From the NCBI RefSeq assembly GCF_029873635.1, contig NC_080426.1, positions 58,250,673 through 58,314,672 on the forward strand: a DNA stretch of 64,000 bases, written 5' to 3'. A program made the position numbers and the translations under genes. This DNA comes from Malania oleifera (Eukaryota; Streptophyta; Magnoliopsida; Santalales; Ximeniaceae). Under the pieces are notes generated by a model. The model did no database searches, was not told the DNA's origin, and saw only the letters and a program-made list of their open reading frames with translations. Shown here piece after piece: positions 54,248 through 64,000 of this stretch (positions within the stretch are counted from its first letter, which is position 1; each line of letters starts with the position of its first letter).

Positions 54248-55325
54248 CCCTGAGCTTCCAACTCCACCTACACAATATGTTCATCTTTTGCCCAATTTTC
54301 TGACTCATATTTCTGTTCATAACAATCTTGAGTATGCTTCACCATATCCTTCTCATCAAAGACTACATCTCTTTTAATGACCATCTTGCTTGCCACTGGG
54401 TCCCATAGGTTGTACCCCTTCACACCCTTTTGACATCCGAAAAAAATGCAACGATAAGACTTCGGGTCAAGCTTAGACCTCTCTTCAATAGAAACATGAA
54501 CATAAGCTGGACACCCGAATACTTTCAATCCAGAGTATTCTACTGCATTTCTTGTTCATACCTCTTCTTCCACTTTACCCTCTAGTGACGCCCTTGGTGA
54601 TCGATTTATCAGAAAACACGCCATACTAATTACCTTAGCCTAAAAGTTCTTCAGTAGCCCTGCATTAAGCCTGAGACACCATGCTTTTTCAGCGAGATTC
54701 TAGTTCATCCTTTCCGCCATACCATTTTGCTGTGGTGTCCAGCGAACGGTAAAGTGTCTCTTGATGCCCTGCTCCTCACAAAACTCCATAAACCAAGAAT
54801 CGGCGTACTCTGTCCCATTGTCCGACCTCAAGAATTTGATTCTCCTCCCTGTCCGATTTTCCACTTCAGCCTTCCAAATCTTGAATCTGGAAAATGTATT
54901 AGACTTGTGCCATATAAAGTATACCTAGATTTTCTGTGAGTAATCATCAACAAAACTCACATAATAAACATGTCCACCCTTTGATGCAACTCTAACCGGT
55001 CCCCAAACATTGGAATGAAAAAAATAAAGAATACCTTTCATCTTGTGTATAGCTGATTTAAATTTTACCCTATTTTATTTTCTAAGAACACAAATCCTGC
55101 AAAAGTTCAACTGACATGATTTCAAACCCTTCAAGAGTTTCCTCTTGTGTAATTATTTCATACTATGTTCCCCTATATGCCCATGATGCATTCTATACAA
55201 GACGGTCTCATCAGATTCAGAATGTACGACTACAGCTCCACCTACAGCAGTTGTTCCATGCAATGTGTAGATATTCCCATCAAACTTTTACCATTTCATC
55301 ATTGTCAGCTTTCCTTTCCATACTT
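54248..55325 (-). pseudogene. Integrase of Tork-like copia element
   Basis: Leftwards: SDETVLYRMHHGHIGEHSMK and CQLNFCRICVLRK (the zinc-binding HHCC region), then SNVWGPVRVASKGGHVYYVS and FVDDYSQKI; RSDNGTEYADSWFMEFCEEQ with the second catalytic Asp; and FTVRWTPQQNGMAERMN with the catalytic Glu. The tail is MKVFGCPAYVHVSIEERSKL, GCQKGVKGYNLWDPVASKMV and IKRDVVFDE (54528-54268), typical of Tork-type copia elements. Single stops occur (for example before VYFIWHKS). The C-terminal linker stops at the junction with LTR B. Confidence 0.83.
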
Positions 55326-55640
55326 TCATAACTCTATCTTCAAACTTGTATAATTGAAACCATTACAATCCAATGTGCCAAGTGATGTCAAACTCTTTCT
55401 TAACTCCGGTATATGTTTTACATTGCTCAAGGTTCTCATAACACCATCAAACATTTTTATCTTAACACTTCCTATACCAATGATCTTACAAGAAACATCA
55501 TTACCCATAAGAACCGAACCTGAATTCACTAACCTGTAAGTGTTGAACCACTTCTTGTTTGGAGTCATGTGGTAAGAACATGCCAAGTCAAGTATCCAAG
55601 GGTCCGTAAGGTTATCCTACCCCGATGAAACTGAAAAAAC
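55326..55640 (-). pseudogene. Copia protease
   Basis: ILDLACSYHMTPNKKWFNTY holds the catalytic aspartate in the copia arrangement (SGCSxHMT in many copies). It continues VLMGNDVSCKIIGIGSVKIK and VMRTLSNVKHIPELRKSLTS, followed by LDCNGFNYT. The open stretch is 55586-55326. A stop near 55615 separates it from the gag part. Confidence 0.78.
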
Positions 55641-56472
55641 ATCACCATCACTGCAAAGTGAACCTCCTTCTTAAACCACATTTGCTATTTTCGAAATCCC
55701 CTTATGCTTTTTCAGCATTTCCCTTCTTCCAATCCGGACACACCGATTTCACATGCCTCTTTTTACTGCATTTATAACACTGGATTTCCTTTTTCTTCTT
55801 GGATTGAGTGTGAGATTTTTTATTTGACCCACTTTTAAACTTTCCTTTGCCACGCTCATTATTACCTTTCACTACAAGTCCTTCTCCTTCATCACATATT
55901 TTCAGCCTTTGATGAAAGTTCAGTAAGGCACTTGTTACTTCTTCTAGATCAAAAGTCTATTTTCCCCATGTAAGGGTGGTAACTAGAATTTCATAGGTAT
56001 GAGTCAACAGTAAGGAATTTAGCAACATCAAAGCATTATCATCTTCATCAAAATTAACATCAACTCTCATCAAATCACTTATGATTTGATTAAAAGAATT
56101 AATATGTTGATCTAAGTTTGATCCTTCAACCATCTTAAGCAAATAAAGACGCTGCTTAAGAAAAAGCTTATTATTTAGTGATTTGAACATGTACCAACTT
56201 TTAAACTTTTTCCACATAGCCGCTAGAGAATCCTCCTCCATCACACGATAGAGAACTTCATCTGCCAAACATAAGCGTATTGTAAAAGCAGCCTTTGCTT
56301 TCAAATCTCCCCATGTTGCCTCATCTATTCCTTCCGCTTGACTGTCAAGTAGAACCTTAGCCATTCCTTGTTGCAAAAGTATATCTTTGACTCTTCTTTG
56401 CCACAAACCAAAATTTCCGATTATATCGAATTTGATAATGTCAAATCTTGCAAAAGATGATCCCGATGCCAT
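55641..56472 (-). pseudogene. Copia gag with zinc knuckle
   Basis: Start ATG at 56472 (MASGSSFARFDIIKFDIIGN), followed by FGLWQRRVKDILLQQGMAKV, ADEVLYRVMEEDSLAAMWKK and LFLKQRLYLLKMVEGSNLDQ, the UBN2-type gag of Tork elements. The frame closes at 55957. The homology continues to the zinc knuckle CYKCSKKRHVKSVC near 55760-55790 (C-X2-C-X4-H-X4-C intact). Gag binds and packages the RNA. Confidence 0.83.
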
Positions 56473-56482
56473 GACAATAATC

Positions 56483-56494
56483 GCTCTAATACCG
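56483..56494 (-). other. tRNA-Met-type primer binding site
   Basis: Minus strand CGGTATTAGAGC, two mismatches from TGGTATCAGAGC. Confidence 0.7.
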
Positions 56495-56500
56495 ATTTAT

Positions 56501-57099
56501 TGTAAATAATGATCGGATATAGGATGCACAACAGAATAAAAACACAACAAGAAAATCAAACACAACTAGTAAATAAGAAATAACAAGAACAACAATAATT
56601 TTTACGTGATTTGGCAAAGCCTACATTCACGGAAGCAATCGGCACAAGAATTTCACTAAGAAATGTCAAAGTACACAATACACTTCACAATGATCTCTCT
56701 CTTCTATCAAATAATTCCCATAAATACATAAATAAAACTTCCTCGAAAGTTTCCCTCTGAATTCCCAACCACCCCAACTTTTAAATTTGAAGTTCTAATA
56801 TTTGCTTGCAGCCCAGGCGCACTCATCAACGAGAACATGACACTCATCAACGATCCAAAGAAGGACGCTCGTCTACTAGTACGGCCACTCATCAACGAGC
56901 CAATTTTTCTGCTCTTGGTATCTCAGAGATTTTGAACTTTTGGACCTCTCGGGATCTACTTGTCAACAAGGAAAGGGCACTCACCAACGAGTCTTTGCTG
57001 TGTAGTTCCCTTTTGTTTTTCTCCCTTCCTTTGTTTATGAAACTCCAAGTATAAGAGTCACACCTTAAACAACAGTTTTCTTTCTCGAACTTCACATCA
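56501..57099 (-). repeat. 5' LTR of Tork-like copia element, 599 bp
   Basis: Minus strand starts TGATGTGAAGTTCG (57099) and ends ATTATTTACA (56501). Five CTCGTTGATGAG-like palindromes occur at 56822-56997, the copia counterpart of the CTCGTCGACGAG motif in gypsy LTRs. ATTTTTACGTGATTTGGC near 56598 is a common copia LTR block. Confidence 0.75.
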
Positions 57100-57500
57100 A
57101 CTCACTTTCGATCACTAATGATCTGATTGAATACATTTATGTGATGAGCCAGATCTGAATCCTCTGCCATCTTAAGCCAATATAGTTTTTTCTTAAGATA
57201 CAACTTGTTTGTCAATGACTTGGACATGTACCGGCTCTCTAGTTTCAATGTTGTCATTGAATCCTCATTCATGATGTGATACATCACGTCATCACCCAGA
57301 CAATGCTCTGTAGTAGACACTACTTTCGCTTCAAACTCCTTCCAACTTATGTCATCCATGCTTTCCGACTTCTTTTCGTATAGTGCCTTCACCATACCTT
57401 ACTACACCAACAAGTCCTTAGCCCGCCTCTGCCAAAGTCCAAAATTTCCCATTCCATCGAACTAACCAACATGGAACTTCACCGAAGATATCCTAACCAT
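57100..57500 (-). pseudogene. Copia gag N-terminal fragment
   Basis: From the ATG at 57500: MVRISSVKFHVG, a stop, then FDGMGNFGLWQRRAKDLLV with two stops. It continues (57395-57102) MVKALYEKKSESMDDISWKE, CLGDDVMYHIMNEDSM and LYLKKKLYWLKMAEDSDLAH. This is homologous to the neighbouring gag at 55957-56472 but clearly diverged, so it is a separate family member. Confidence 0.78.
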
Positions 57501-57553
57501 TGTAACCAATAGCTCAGACACCAATTGTTGAAAATTGGCGCTATGATACCAAT

Positions 57554-58102
57554 TGTTGATGTGAATGCGTATCAGAAAAACTTCAAAAATTTTGAATCAA
57601 TCCAAAACAAGTAATACAGGCACTCAACGATGAATATACTACACAAGCAATCAATCATAATGAGAATAAGGAAAACAAACAAAATCAAAGACACAAGAAT
57701 TTACGTGGTTTGACAATTTGCCTATATCCACGGAAGTAAGCGACTGTTTTAATTTTCACTATCACAATGTGAAGCTTAAAAAACTTATCATCAAGGGTTA
57801 CAAAGTATTGATTAAATACTAACCTTATACATACAGAAGACTTATACTATGACTAAAATACTTTTGTAGCAATCTGCCAGAGGAAAATCCTCCAAAATCT
57901 CCCAATATACGGATCTCCGATTCAAATTTTGTGACTTGAGCCGAACAAAACCGTCGACAGTTTGATGTCGAGACTGTTCCTGCTGTAGATTGAAACTGTC
58001 GACTATTTCCCTGAAACCGATGACAAATATGAGCCACATCTCCAACATATAAATACATCTTCTCATCAACAATCTTAAGTATAAGTAAACCGCATTCAAA
58101 CA
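57554..58102 (-). repeat. 5' LTR of the second Tork-like copia element, 549 bp
   Basis: Minus strand starts TGTTTGAATGCGG (58102) and ends CACATCAACA (57554), next to the PBS. A minus-strand ATTTATATGTTGG near 58043 may be the TATA box. GTCGACAG and CTGTCGAC words lie around 57950-58010. Confidence 0.7.
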
Positions 58103-60066
58103 TAATTAGGGAAGAAAAAAAGATTGACCACTAAATTATAACAGTTCAATCTTTGGACTACTTTCATTACAACAACTGTAATCACATCTATTTTGCTTCT
58201 GTCAATATAGCTACTATTGCTTTTGCATATGCTTTTGTTTATACAATGGTAATCACATTTGTATATGCAACTATACAGCATATTGATTACATAGTCAGAG
58301 CACACTTCCAATTCTAATTTCGTCAAACATCAAAAGTTACACCACATAAATGTTCAAGGAGCTACACTTTTAAATTAAGGAAAAAATTAATTTGTTTCAA
58401 ACATATCAAAGATTTTACCAATCAATTGTTATAATTGTCTATTATGAGTAGAACAATATGCTCTCTTTAGCCTTCAAAATTGAAATTCTAACTTTGTTAA
58501 TTGCCCAAAATGTTATTAATATGCCTATTACTTGATTTTTATCAAAGCACGATAAGGAATCTAATGCAATAGATTTTTAAATTAATCTTTCAAATATTTA
58601 TTAATGTTAAATTAACTTTTTTTTTGAATCACTTAATATATTACTAAAGATTATAACTTTTGAATTGTCATATTACTTTCTAAAATAATTTTTCAAAATT
58701 GCCCTCACTTGAATTAAGAAATAAATGATTCATTTTTATTATTTGACTTGAATGACAAAATAGTCGATGAACTATTTATTCTTTCTATATTACTAAATAT
58801 TATAGCTTATGAATAGAATTATTTCTTTCTCAATTAATTTTCGAAGGAATTATACTTTTAAATCAAAGAACAAATTGAGTTGTTTATATCATGACAAAAT
58901 AGTCAAAGATTTAATTAAGAAAAGCTTGAATCATATTTATTATTTAACCTAAATTACTGAATATTTAATAGTCAAAGGCATAGTTATTGAACTAATGCAG
59001 TTGCCCATTTGTTATACATATGAAGTTGAACAAGAGACTCTCTTTAATCTTCAAAACCCCAGTGTTAATTCCGATAATTTTAGTAAATTCAAAGAACCTT
59101 TCATTTATTAAAAGATAAATCAGTTATTAATAAAAAACAAATATTCATAATTTTTAATAAATTTATTTCTATATTAAGAATTAATATTTATACTTCAGAT
59201 GTTGTATGGGTCTCAACTTGTGCATATGTATAAAAGGAGAACAATAGGTTTTGTTTGGCCTCTAAAACCCCAAATTTTTGAATTAAAATAAAGTAAGTAT
59301 AATTATTAGAACCAATTAAAAAACTTTTGCCTAGTTTAATAAATGAATAATACATAAGATACATTATTGCATGCATGTTTCATTTAAAATAAGTATTTAT
59401 GTGAGTTTTTTTAAAAAATAATTGAGTTCATTAATTAAAAGTGTTGGTAGGCACGTAGATTAATTACATAATTATTTTAGAAATAGTCTTAGTTGTTTTA
59501 ATTTAATTTAATTATTTATTCGCTATCGCATTCACCCAAAGCACACTATTTGTGGACAGTTTGATAAACACATTTTTTTTTTATTAATTTATTCATAGAT
59601 TGTTTAGTCAAATTGAATTGACAAATTAGTTTTTTGAGATTGAATAGAAAATAAAAAAAAAACAAATTACTTCATTATTTATTTTTGTTATGTTTTCAAT
59701 TATAATTTTTATAATAATATTTTACTAATAAAGGCATAAATATATAGTGCACAATGTACATATATTTGGTGTATCATGCAAGCCTTTATTAGCTTATACA
59801 ACATCGATAAGCAAAGGAAAAGATTCGCTTCGCCATTCAAAACCCAAATGCTAATTGATGGTAATTTTGAATTAAAGTAAAAATTCTAACCATTGCTTAA
59901 AGATTTTCTATGAATAGAATTAAACAAATAAAAATCATACGTTCATTATTTTTTTAAATCCGACATTAATTTTTAATACATAATATTACTAAATTATAAT
60001 ATTAAATTATGTGTCCATTACTTAATTTTCTTGAAGCTTATCATTGCAAGATAATGACAACTCTCT
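58103..60066. other. AT-rich spacer with dispersed degenerate repeats
   Basis: No coding signal. Segments starting near 58447, 59027, 59232 and 59812 share the layout GTAGAACAAGAGGCTCTCTT, CTTCAAAACCCCA and a following TGCTAAT-like word with each other and with 10825 and 61165. They may be remnants of one ancient repeat family. Confidence 0.45.
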
Positions 60067-60478
60067 ATAATAGCACAAGATTTATTTATTTATTTTATTA
60101 CATAGGAACTCCAGTCACCAACAAGCATTTCGAACCCTCAGGTGCAGCACCAAACTAATGGATCAGCGTCCTCCTCCTAAGTCACGCTGATCAGGTAAAA
60201 TCCGAAATGCAGATACGACTTCCGTGTATCAGTTGGACGTTCGACCAACTCGACCTCCGGGACACTTCTCCATTACCATCCACGGTCACCGCTGGCTCAC
60301 AGAGCGAACTCTCACAATCCACGGTCCCCGCTGGTTCACAGAGTAAATTCTTACCATCCACAGGTATCGTTGGCTCCGTGAATATATCTACCTGGAATTA
60401 AACTCCTGATGCTCCTTCTTACGTGCTAATGCCTTTCCACCGCACCATGCCCGTGGGGGCATAATGGCACAAGATTTA
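60067..60478 (-). mobile_element. Non-LTR retroposon copy 2 with 18-bp target site duplication
   Basis: ATAATAGCACAAGATTTA (60067-60084) and ATAATGGCACAAGATTTA (60461-60478) are near-identical direct repeats flanking a 376-bp insert. On the minus strand the insert starts GCCCCCACGGGCATGGTGCG and ends in an A-rich ATAAAATAAATAAATAAA tail. Long TSDs and an A-rich tail are the marks of LINE-driven retroposition. The head has an A-box-like GGCATGGTGCGGTGG, so a SINE is possible; a truncated LINE 3' end is the alternative. Confidence 0.75.
60281..60397. repeat. Three tandem 39-bp repeats inside the retroposon
   Basis: CCACGGTCACCGCTGGCTCA at 60281, CCACGGTCCCCGCTGGTTCA at 60320 and CCACAGGTATCGTTGGCTCC at 60359; the last is the most diverged. 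Confidence 0.85.
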
Positions 60479-61660
60479 GTCCATGCCATCACTTGCTATA
60501 AATGTTAAATTTATGAACTTCTTTTTGAGCTTGCTACATTACTAAAGACCATAAATCATAAAAATCGAACTGATCATATAGCTAGATTAATATATAAAAA
60601 AATAAATATAGTAGTCTCAAATCCTCTCTCAATTAATTGTTTAGGAATTAATTATTTGTTACTTAAGTTTGTAAATGATTAAATGGTCAACTATTCAATT
60701 GATGCAATTTTCTAAACTTAAAAATTTAACACTGAAAATATCTATTTTCACATTAAAAGCCTAGTTTGGGTACACTAGTTTGTGGACAAACACTGCATAT
60801 ATACCCTACATTTCCAAATTTACTATTGTTTTTTTATAAATATTATAGTTATAAAATAATTTGTAAATTCAAGGAAGAAAATGCAACATCTTTCTTCCAT
60901 TAATATAGAGAAATACATTTTTAACTTAAAATTAATAGTAATAGTTTTCAAATGGATTTATTTTTATATTGAAAGTTAATGATATATCAGGCATTATACA
61001 TGTGTTTAAGTCATTAATATTATGTATAAAACAATAAGCCTTGAGTCCCACTAGATTGAGTAGGTTACATAAATTTCTTTATGTCAATTCACTCAATCTC
61101 CTTTTTAGATTAAGAGTTGTTAAATTTTTCCCCACTACCTCATTCAATAATCAATATTGTTAATAGAAGCAAAACAAGAAACCTCTCTCGCCTCAAAATC
61201 ATAGTGCTAATTTATTTTCTTTTCTTTTCTTCTTTTTGAAAGTTTTGAATTTGAAAAATATTAGAACTCTAACAATAAACCAAATGTTTTCTATATAATT
61301 AAATTTTAAATTTTAAATTTAACACAATGTTACATTTACGATGTTGTTAATATTAACATTAAGGGGGTGTTTGGTTTTGATATTTTTCAGAATGTGATGT
61401 TCATAACATCTGATTCCCACATTTGTCTAGGCATAGAAATCATATGTAGCAGATATCTTCACATTCTTGGAAATAAAAGATTCTCACAAAATATGGGAAG
61501 TCAATATTAAGAAAAGATTGAACTACTATTGTTGATTGACCAAAATGATAAAATGGTCGAAATCCCAACTATTCAATTAATAATGAAATTTTAATGAAAA
61601 ATTGTTAAGATAATGAGGAAGTTATAAAAATATTTAAAAATTTTAAAATTAAAATTTTAC

Positions 61661-61697
<37 letters not shown>

Positions 61698-61739
61698 ACC
61701 ATGATTTGTATCTTTTTGTTAGCATAATGAAGGGCAAAA
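60479..61739. other. AT-rich spacer
   Basis: No coding signal. One dispersed repeat copy lies near 61165. AGGGGGTGTTTGGTTTTG at 61364 resembles the terminal repeat of some plant DNA transposons, but I could not pair it with a partner. An (ATT)n microsatellite lies at 61662-61696. Confidence 0.5.
61662..61696. repeat. (ATT)n microsatellite
   Basis: About eleven ATT units. Confidence 0.93.
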
Positions 61740-62028
61740 AACAAAAAAAAAAAAAAGATGAAAATTTACAATTAAAAATGATAACTAATGGGATCAAGGA
61801 TATTTATTCATATAGATCTAGACATTAGACTAAGTCAATATATAAGAGAGAGGGTTAATAAGTTAGTATAAGAAACTAAGATAAGATTAACAGCTTGGAA
61901 TATAGGGACTCTTATAGAAATAAGTATGAAAATAGTGGAAATAATGTTTAGAAGGAAAATTAATTTAATTTGTCTTCAAGAGATGAAATAGGTAGGAGAG
62001 AAAGCCGGGGAAATTGAAAAATTAGGAT
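61740..62028 (+). mobile_element. RTE-type LINE fragment (endonuclease N-terminus), interrupted
   Basis: From about 61889 the plus strand reads RLTAWNIGTLIEISMKIVEI and then FRRKINLICLQEMK, stop, VGEKAGEIEKLGF. This is the N-terminal endonuclease of plant RTE-like LINEs, where WNIGTL and CLQE(T)KWVGEKA are characteristic; the Glu of LQE is a metal ligand in APE-type endonucleases. The reading ends at the T-run where the L1 element begins. One stop and a W-to-stop change show decay. Confidence 0.7.
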
Positions 62029-62309
62029 TTTTTTTTTTTTTTTACTAAAAGAGGGCGGCAACTCCATTTATTTACTAATATACGCTTACTTTTGGTGGAG
62101 AAATACCGTGGTTACAAGTTAAAACAAACAAACCAAATTAGGACAAAATAAAATTAAACATAACTAACAAAGGAAATAAAAACAAAAAAACAATCAAAAT
62201 CAAAACGAAATACACCAAACGAAATTCTAGAGTTGAACTAATGACGAACGGAAACGAGACCCCACATATCCATCCGAAGAATACCTTTCAAATAACGTGT
62301 TAGAAGGTG

Positions 62310-62897
62310 TTATTTTTCGTAGATTACGTTGTTTCCCATTTCTCCTTCTTTAATAAGAAAATCAATGGCATTATTGCATTCCCTATATTGATGCATCATC
62401 ATGACATTCACTCCTTCTAACTTTGCCACGAGCTTCTCCCAAAATTCCCAAAGATACCACAAAATACATCTACCTTTCCAAAGCCAATCAACTATAATTC
62501 GCGAGTCACTTTCAATAATCACATTAACATAATGCAAACATTTGCACAAACGAATTCCTTCCCTGATTGCTTTTAATTCTGAACTATTATTCGTACCATT
62601 ACCAAAATAACTTGAAAAAGCTGCTTTTACCATGTCATGGCAATCCCGAATAATTCCTCCACCTCCTAAAGTACCCAGATTGCCCCTACAACTCTCATCA
62701 CAATTAAGTTTTATCCACCCTACTGGATGTTTAACCCATGAAATAATTTTTCTAAGCCTATCGCAAACTCCCTTATGCTTAATTTGAAACTTATTCAAAA
62801 TTTTAATGTCCAACTTCTTCAATTTTTTTAAAAGAATTAGTGCTCTCAGCAATAAAACTAACCTATAATCGAACACTTCTCCACATCTGATCTGCAC
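62310..62897 (-). pseudogene. L1 ORF2 RNase H-like domain
   Basis: An open stretch of 195 codons. WVKHPVGWIKLNCDESCRGN and GGGGIIRDCHDMVKAAF, then NNSSELKAIREGIRLCKCLH and VNVIIESDSRIIVDWLW, match the plant-type RNase H domain at the C-terminus of L1 ORF2. D, E and D of the active site are visible (NCDES, SSELKA, ESDSR). It ends CNNAIDFLIKEGEMGNN, near where the last catalytic Asp (usually NxxAD) is expected; here it is AIDF. Upstream frames carry stops, so the protein as a whole is broken. The function would be RNA removal during target-primed reverse transcription. Confidence 0.83.
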
Positions 62898-64000
62898 TTT
62901 GAGAAACTCCTTCCATTCTCGCTTTACATCTTCGATTCCAGAGGCACCACGTAATCAAACATGGAATCAGCACGATTAAAATACCTTTAATAGACGATTT
63001 TTGAGCATAGTGGAACCAATTTTCCATTTTGTTTTTTCAGGGAAGAGATCGTTGGAAAGGAATCCCCAATGCCACACTAGCCCGACGCCAAACCTTCGAA
63101 GCCACCTCACCTAAAGAAAGAATATGATCAATGTTTTCCTGATTTCTCTGAATGCAGCAATTACAAGCCAAAGCCATCGATATTCCTTTGGTCTGAATTC
63201 TATCATCTACAACCAAACATCTAAACTAGGCTCTCCATAAACACATTGAGATTCTTCTGGGTAGTAAAGAAAGCCAAAACCAATCATTCCACAAAAAATT
63301 ATCACTTCTTCTTCTCACTACCACCCAAGCCATTGTTATAGAAAAATTATCGTCCGGGGCAGGCTTCCAGACAAAAATATCCTGCCCACTTTTACCCGTC
63401 GGCACCTAATGCAAAATTTCCCATGTTTTATCAGCACGAACCAACTCCTGTACTAAATCAAAGTTCCAATTATTATTTAGTCAGCAATCCTTAATACACA
63501 GTTTCTTGTTCAAAATATCCTCAGTGCTTACATATAACGGGCCTGATGACAGCCACTTGTCGAACCAAAAAGAAGAGTTCCCACCTCTTACCAAAATTTT
63601 AAAATTATCCATAACTTCTGGAATGGTGGCCATAATTGATTTCCAAAACCAAGAGTCATTTGTTCTCCCCTTCCTTATTAATAAATGATCATTTCTGCAA
63701 TATTTAGTTCTGAAAAAACCTGCCCACAAATTGTTAGAAGTGAGCAATCTGAAGGCAAATTTCATGAGAAGAGATTTCTAAACTTCCTTAAGATCTCTTA
63801 AGCCCAGACCCCCTTCCGAGGTAGGTTTACAAATTTTTCCCCAAGAGCGCCAATGAATCTTCCTTTTATCTTTCACCTCTCCCCATAAAAAAATTAGAAA
63901 GAAGAGAGTTAATGCAAGAATATGTGACCTGCAAAACCTTAATAACATACATCAAATGAATAGGCATGCTAGACAACACATGTCTTAATAAAATCAATCT
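62898..64000 (-). pseudogene. L1 ORF2 RT C-terminus and zinc-binding domain
   Basis: From the right edge: HVLSSMPIHLMYVIKVLQV and then CKPTSEGGLGLRDLKEVQ (another frame) mark the end of the RT region. MKFAFRLLTSNNLWAGFFRT, KGRTNDSWFWKSIMATIPEV and GGNSSFWFDKWLSSGPL follow (63765-63481). After a stop come WKPAPDDNFSITMAW and LLPRRISMCLWRA, then the Cys-rich ACNCCIQRNQENIDHILSLG of the zf-RVT domain at about 63110-63180. Several stops and frame changes are present. Confidence 0.82.

Larger units (their letters stand above)
54248..57099 (-). mobile_element. Tork-like Ty1/copia element, 3' part deleted
   Basis: Minus strand: LTR (56501-57099), PBS, gag, protease and integrase. It ends abruptly at 54248, where LTR B ends, so RT, RNase H and the 3' LTR are missing. 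It sits inside the gag of another Tork-like element. Confidence 0.82.
57100..58102 (-). mobile_element. Second Tork-like copia element, only LTR, PBS and gag start remain
   Basis: Minus strand LTR at 57554-58102, PBS TGGTATCATAGC at 57540-57551, and gag from the ATG at 57500. It is broken at 57099/57100 by the insertion of the other Tork-like element; the rest is lost with that element's 3' side. Confidence 0.78.
62029..64000 (-). mobile_element. L1-type LINE, 3' part, with poly(A) tail; continues beyond the window
   Basis: The T-run at 62029-62043 on the plus strand is the poly(A) tail of a minus-strand element. To its right lie a 3' untranslated region, an RNase H-like domain, a zinc-binding reverse-transcriptase-associated domain and the end of RT, in ORF2 order on the minus strand. 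The 5' end and the right-hand target duplication are outside the window. Confidence 0.88.

Noticed and set aside
61364..61400. Terminal repeat of a Harbinger- or hAT-type transposon (GGGGGTGTTTGGTT)
   Set aside because: No inverted partner or target duplication could be found nearby.

Overview
This window reads as repeat-dense nuclear DNA of a flowering plant, most likely a eudicot. It is AT-rich and has no bacterial gene organisation. Nearly every coding signal belongs to a plant retrotransposon lineage: Athila-like and Tekay/Del-like Ty3/gypsy, Ale-like and Tork-like Ty1/copia, and L1 and RTE LINEs. I found no convincing host protein gene, tRNA or rRNA. The species cannot be named from this sequence.

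Layout. 1-5424: the 5' part of a minus-strand Athila-like element (RT start, protease, gag, tRNA-Asp-type PBS, 5' LTR). 5425-7359: two Sirevirus-like LTR pieces facing each other. 7360-11028: AT-rich spacer with a small retroposon (about 8160-8490) and a possible 1-kb DNA transposon (about 9300-10315). 11029-22290: an Ale-like copia element (180-bp LTR) split by a full-length 7.8-kb gypsy element (12952-20751, near-perfect 5-bp TSD). 22291-23779: LTR debris. 23780-34957: a second minus-strand Athila-like element with large pol deletions. Its gag-pol is split by a gypsy solo LTR (28042-31758, TSD CATAA), which is itself split by an Athila-family solo LTR (29480-31120, TSD GGTGA). 36084-54247: a 5'-truncated plus-strand gypsy element. 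Its 3' LTR region is a fusion of two related LTRs, carries a 14-bp and a 36-bp minisatellite, and is interrupted by a complete 9.7-kb minus-strand gypsy element (39726-49426, TSD GAATA) and by another solo LTR (52543-54200, TSD GGTCT). 54248-58102: two nested Tork-like copia fragments on the minus strand. 58103-62028: AT-rich DNA with a dispersed degenerate repeat, a retroposon flanked by an 18-bp TSD, and an RTE LINE fragment. 62029-64000: the 3' part of a minus-strand L1 LINE with poly(A) tail.

Every transposon gene examined is broken by stops, frameshifts or deletions, so nothing here looks autonomous. The value of the window lies in exact nesting chronology (five insertion footprints readable to the base) and in non-coding architecture of the gypsy LTRs. 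That architecture comprises a TATA box about 210-240 bp upstream of a GTAAG splice donor, an acceptor directly before the gag ATG, repeated hairpins with compensating base changes, and clusters of CTCGTCGACGAG-like palindromes shared between gypsy and copia LTRs. I regard these cis-features as the best candidates for undescribed biology. There is no evidence for a new protein-based system.
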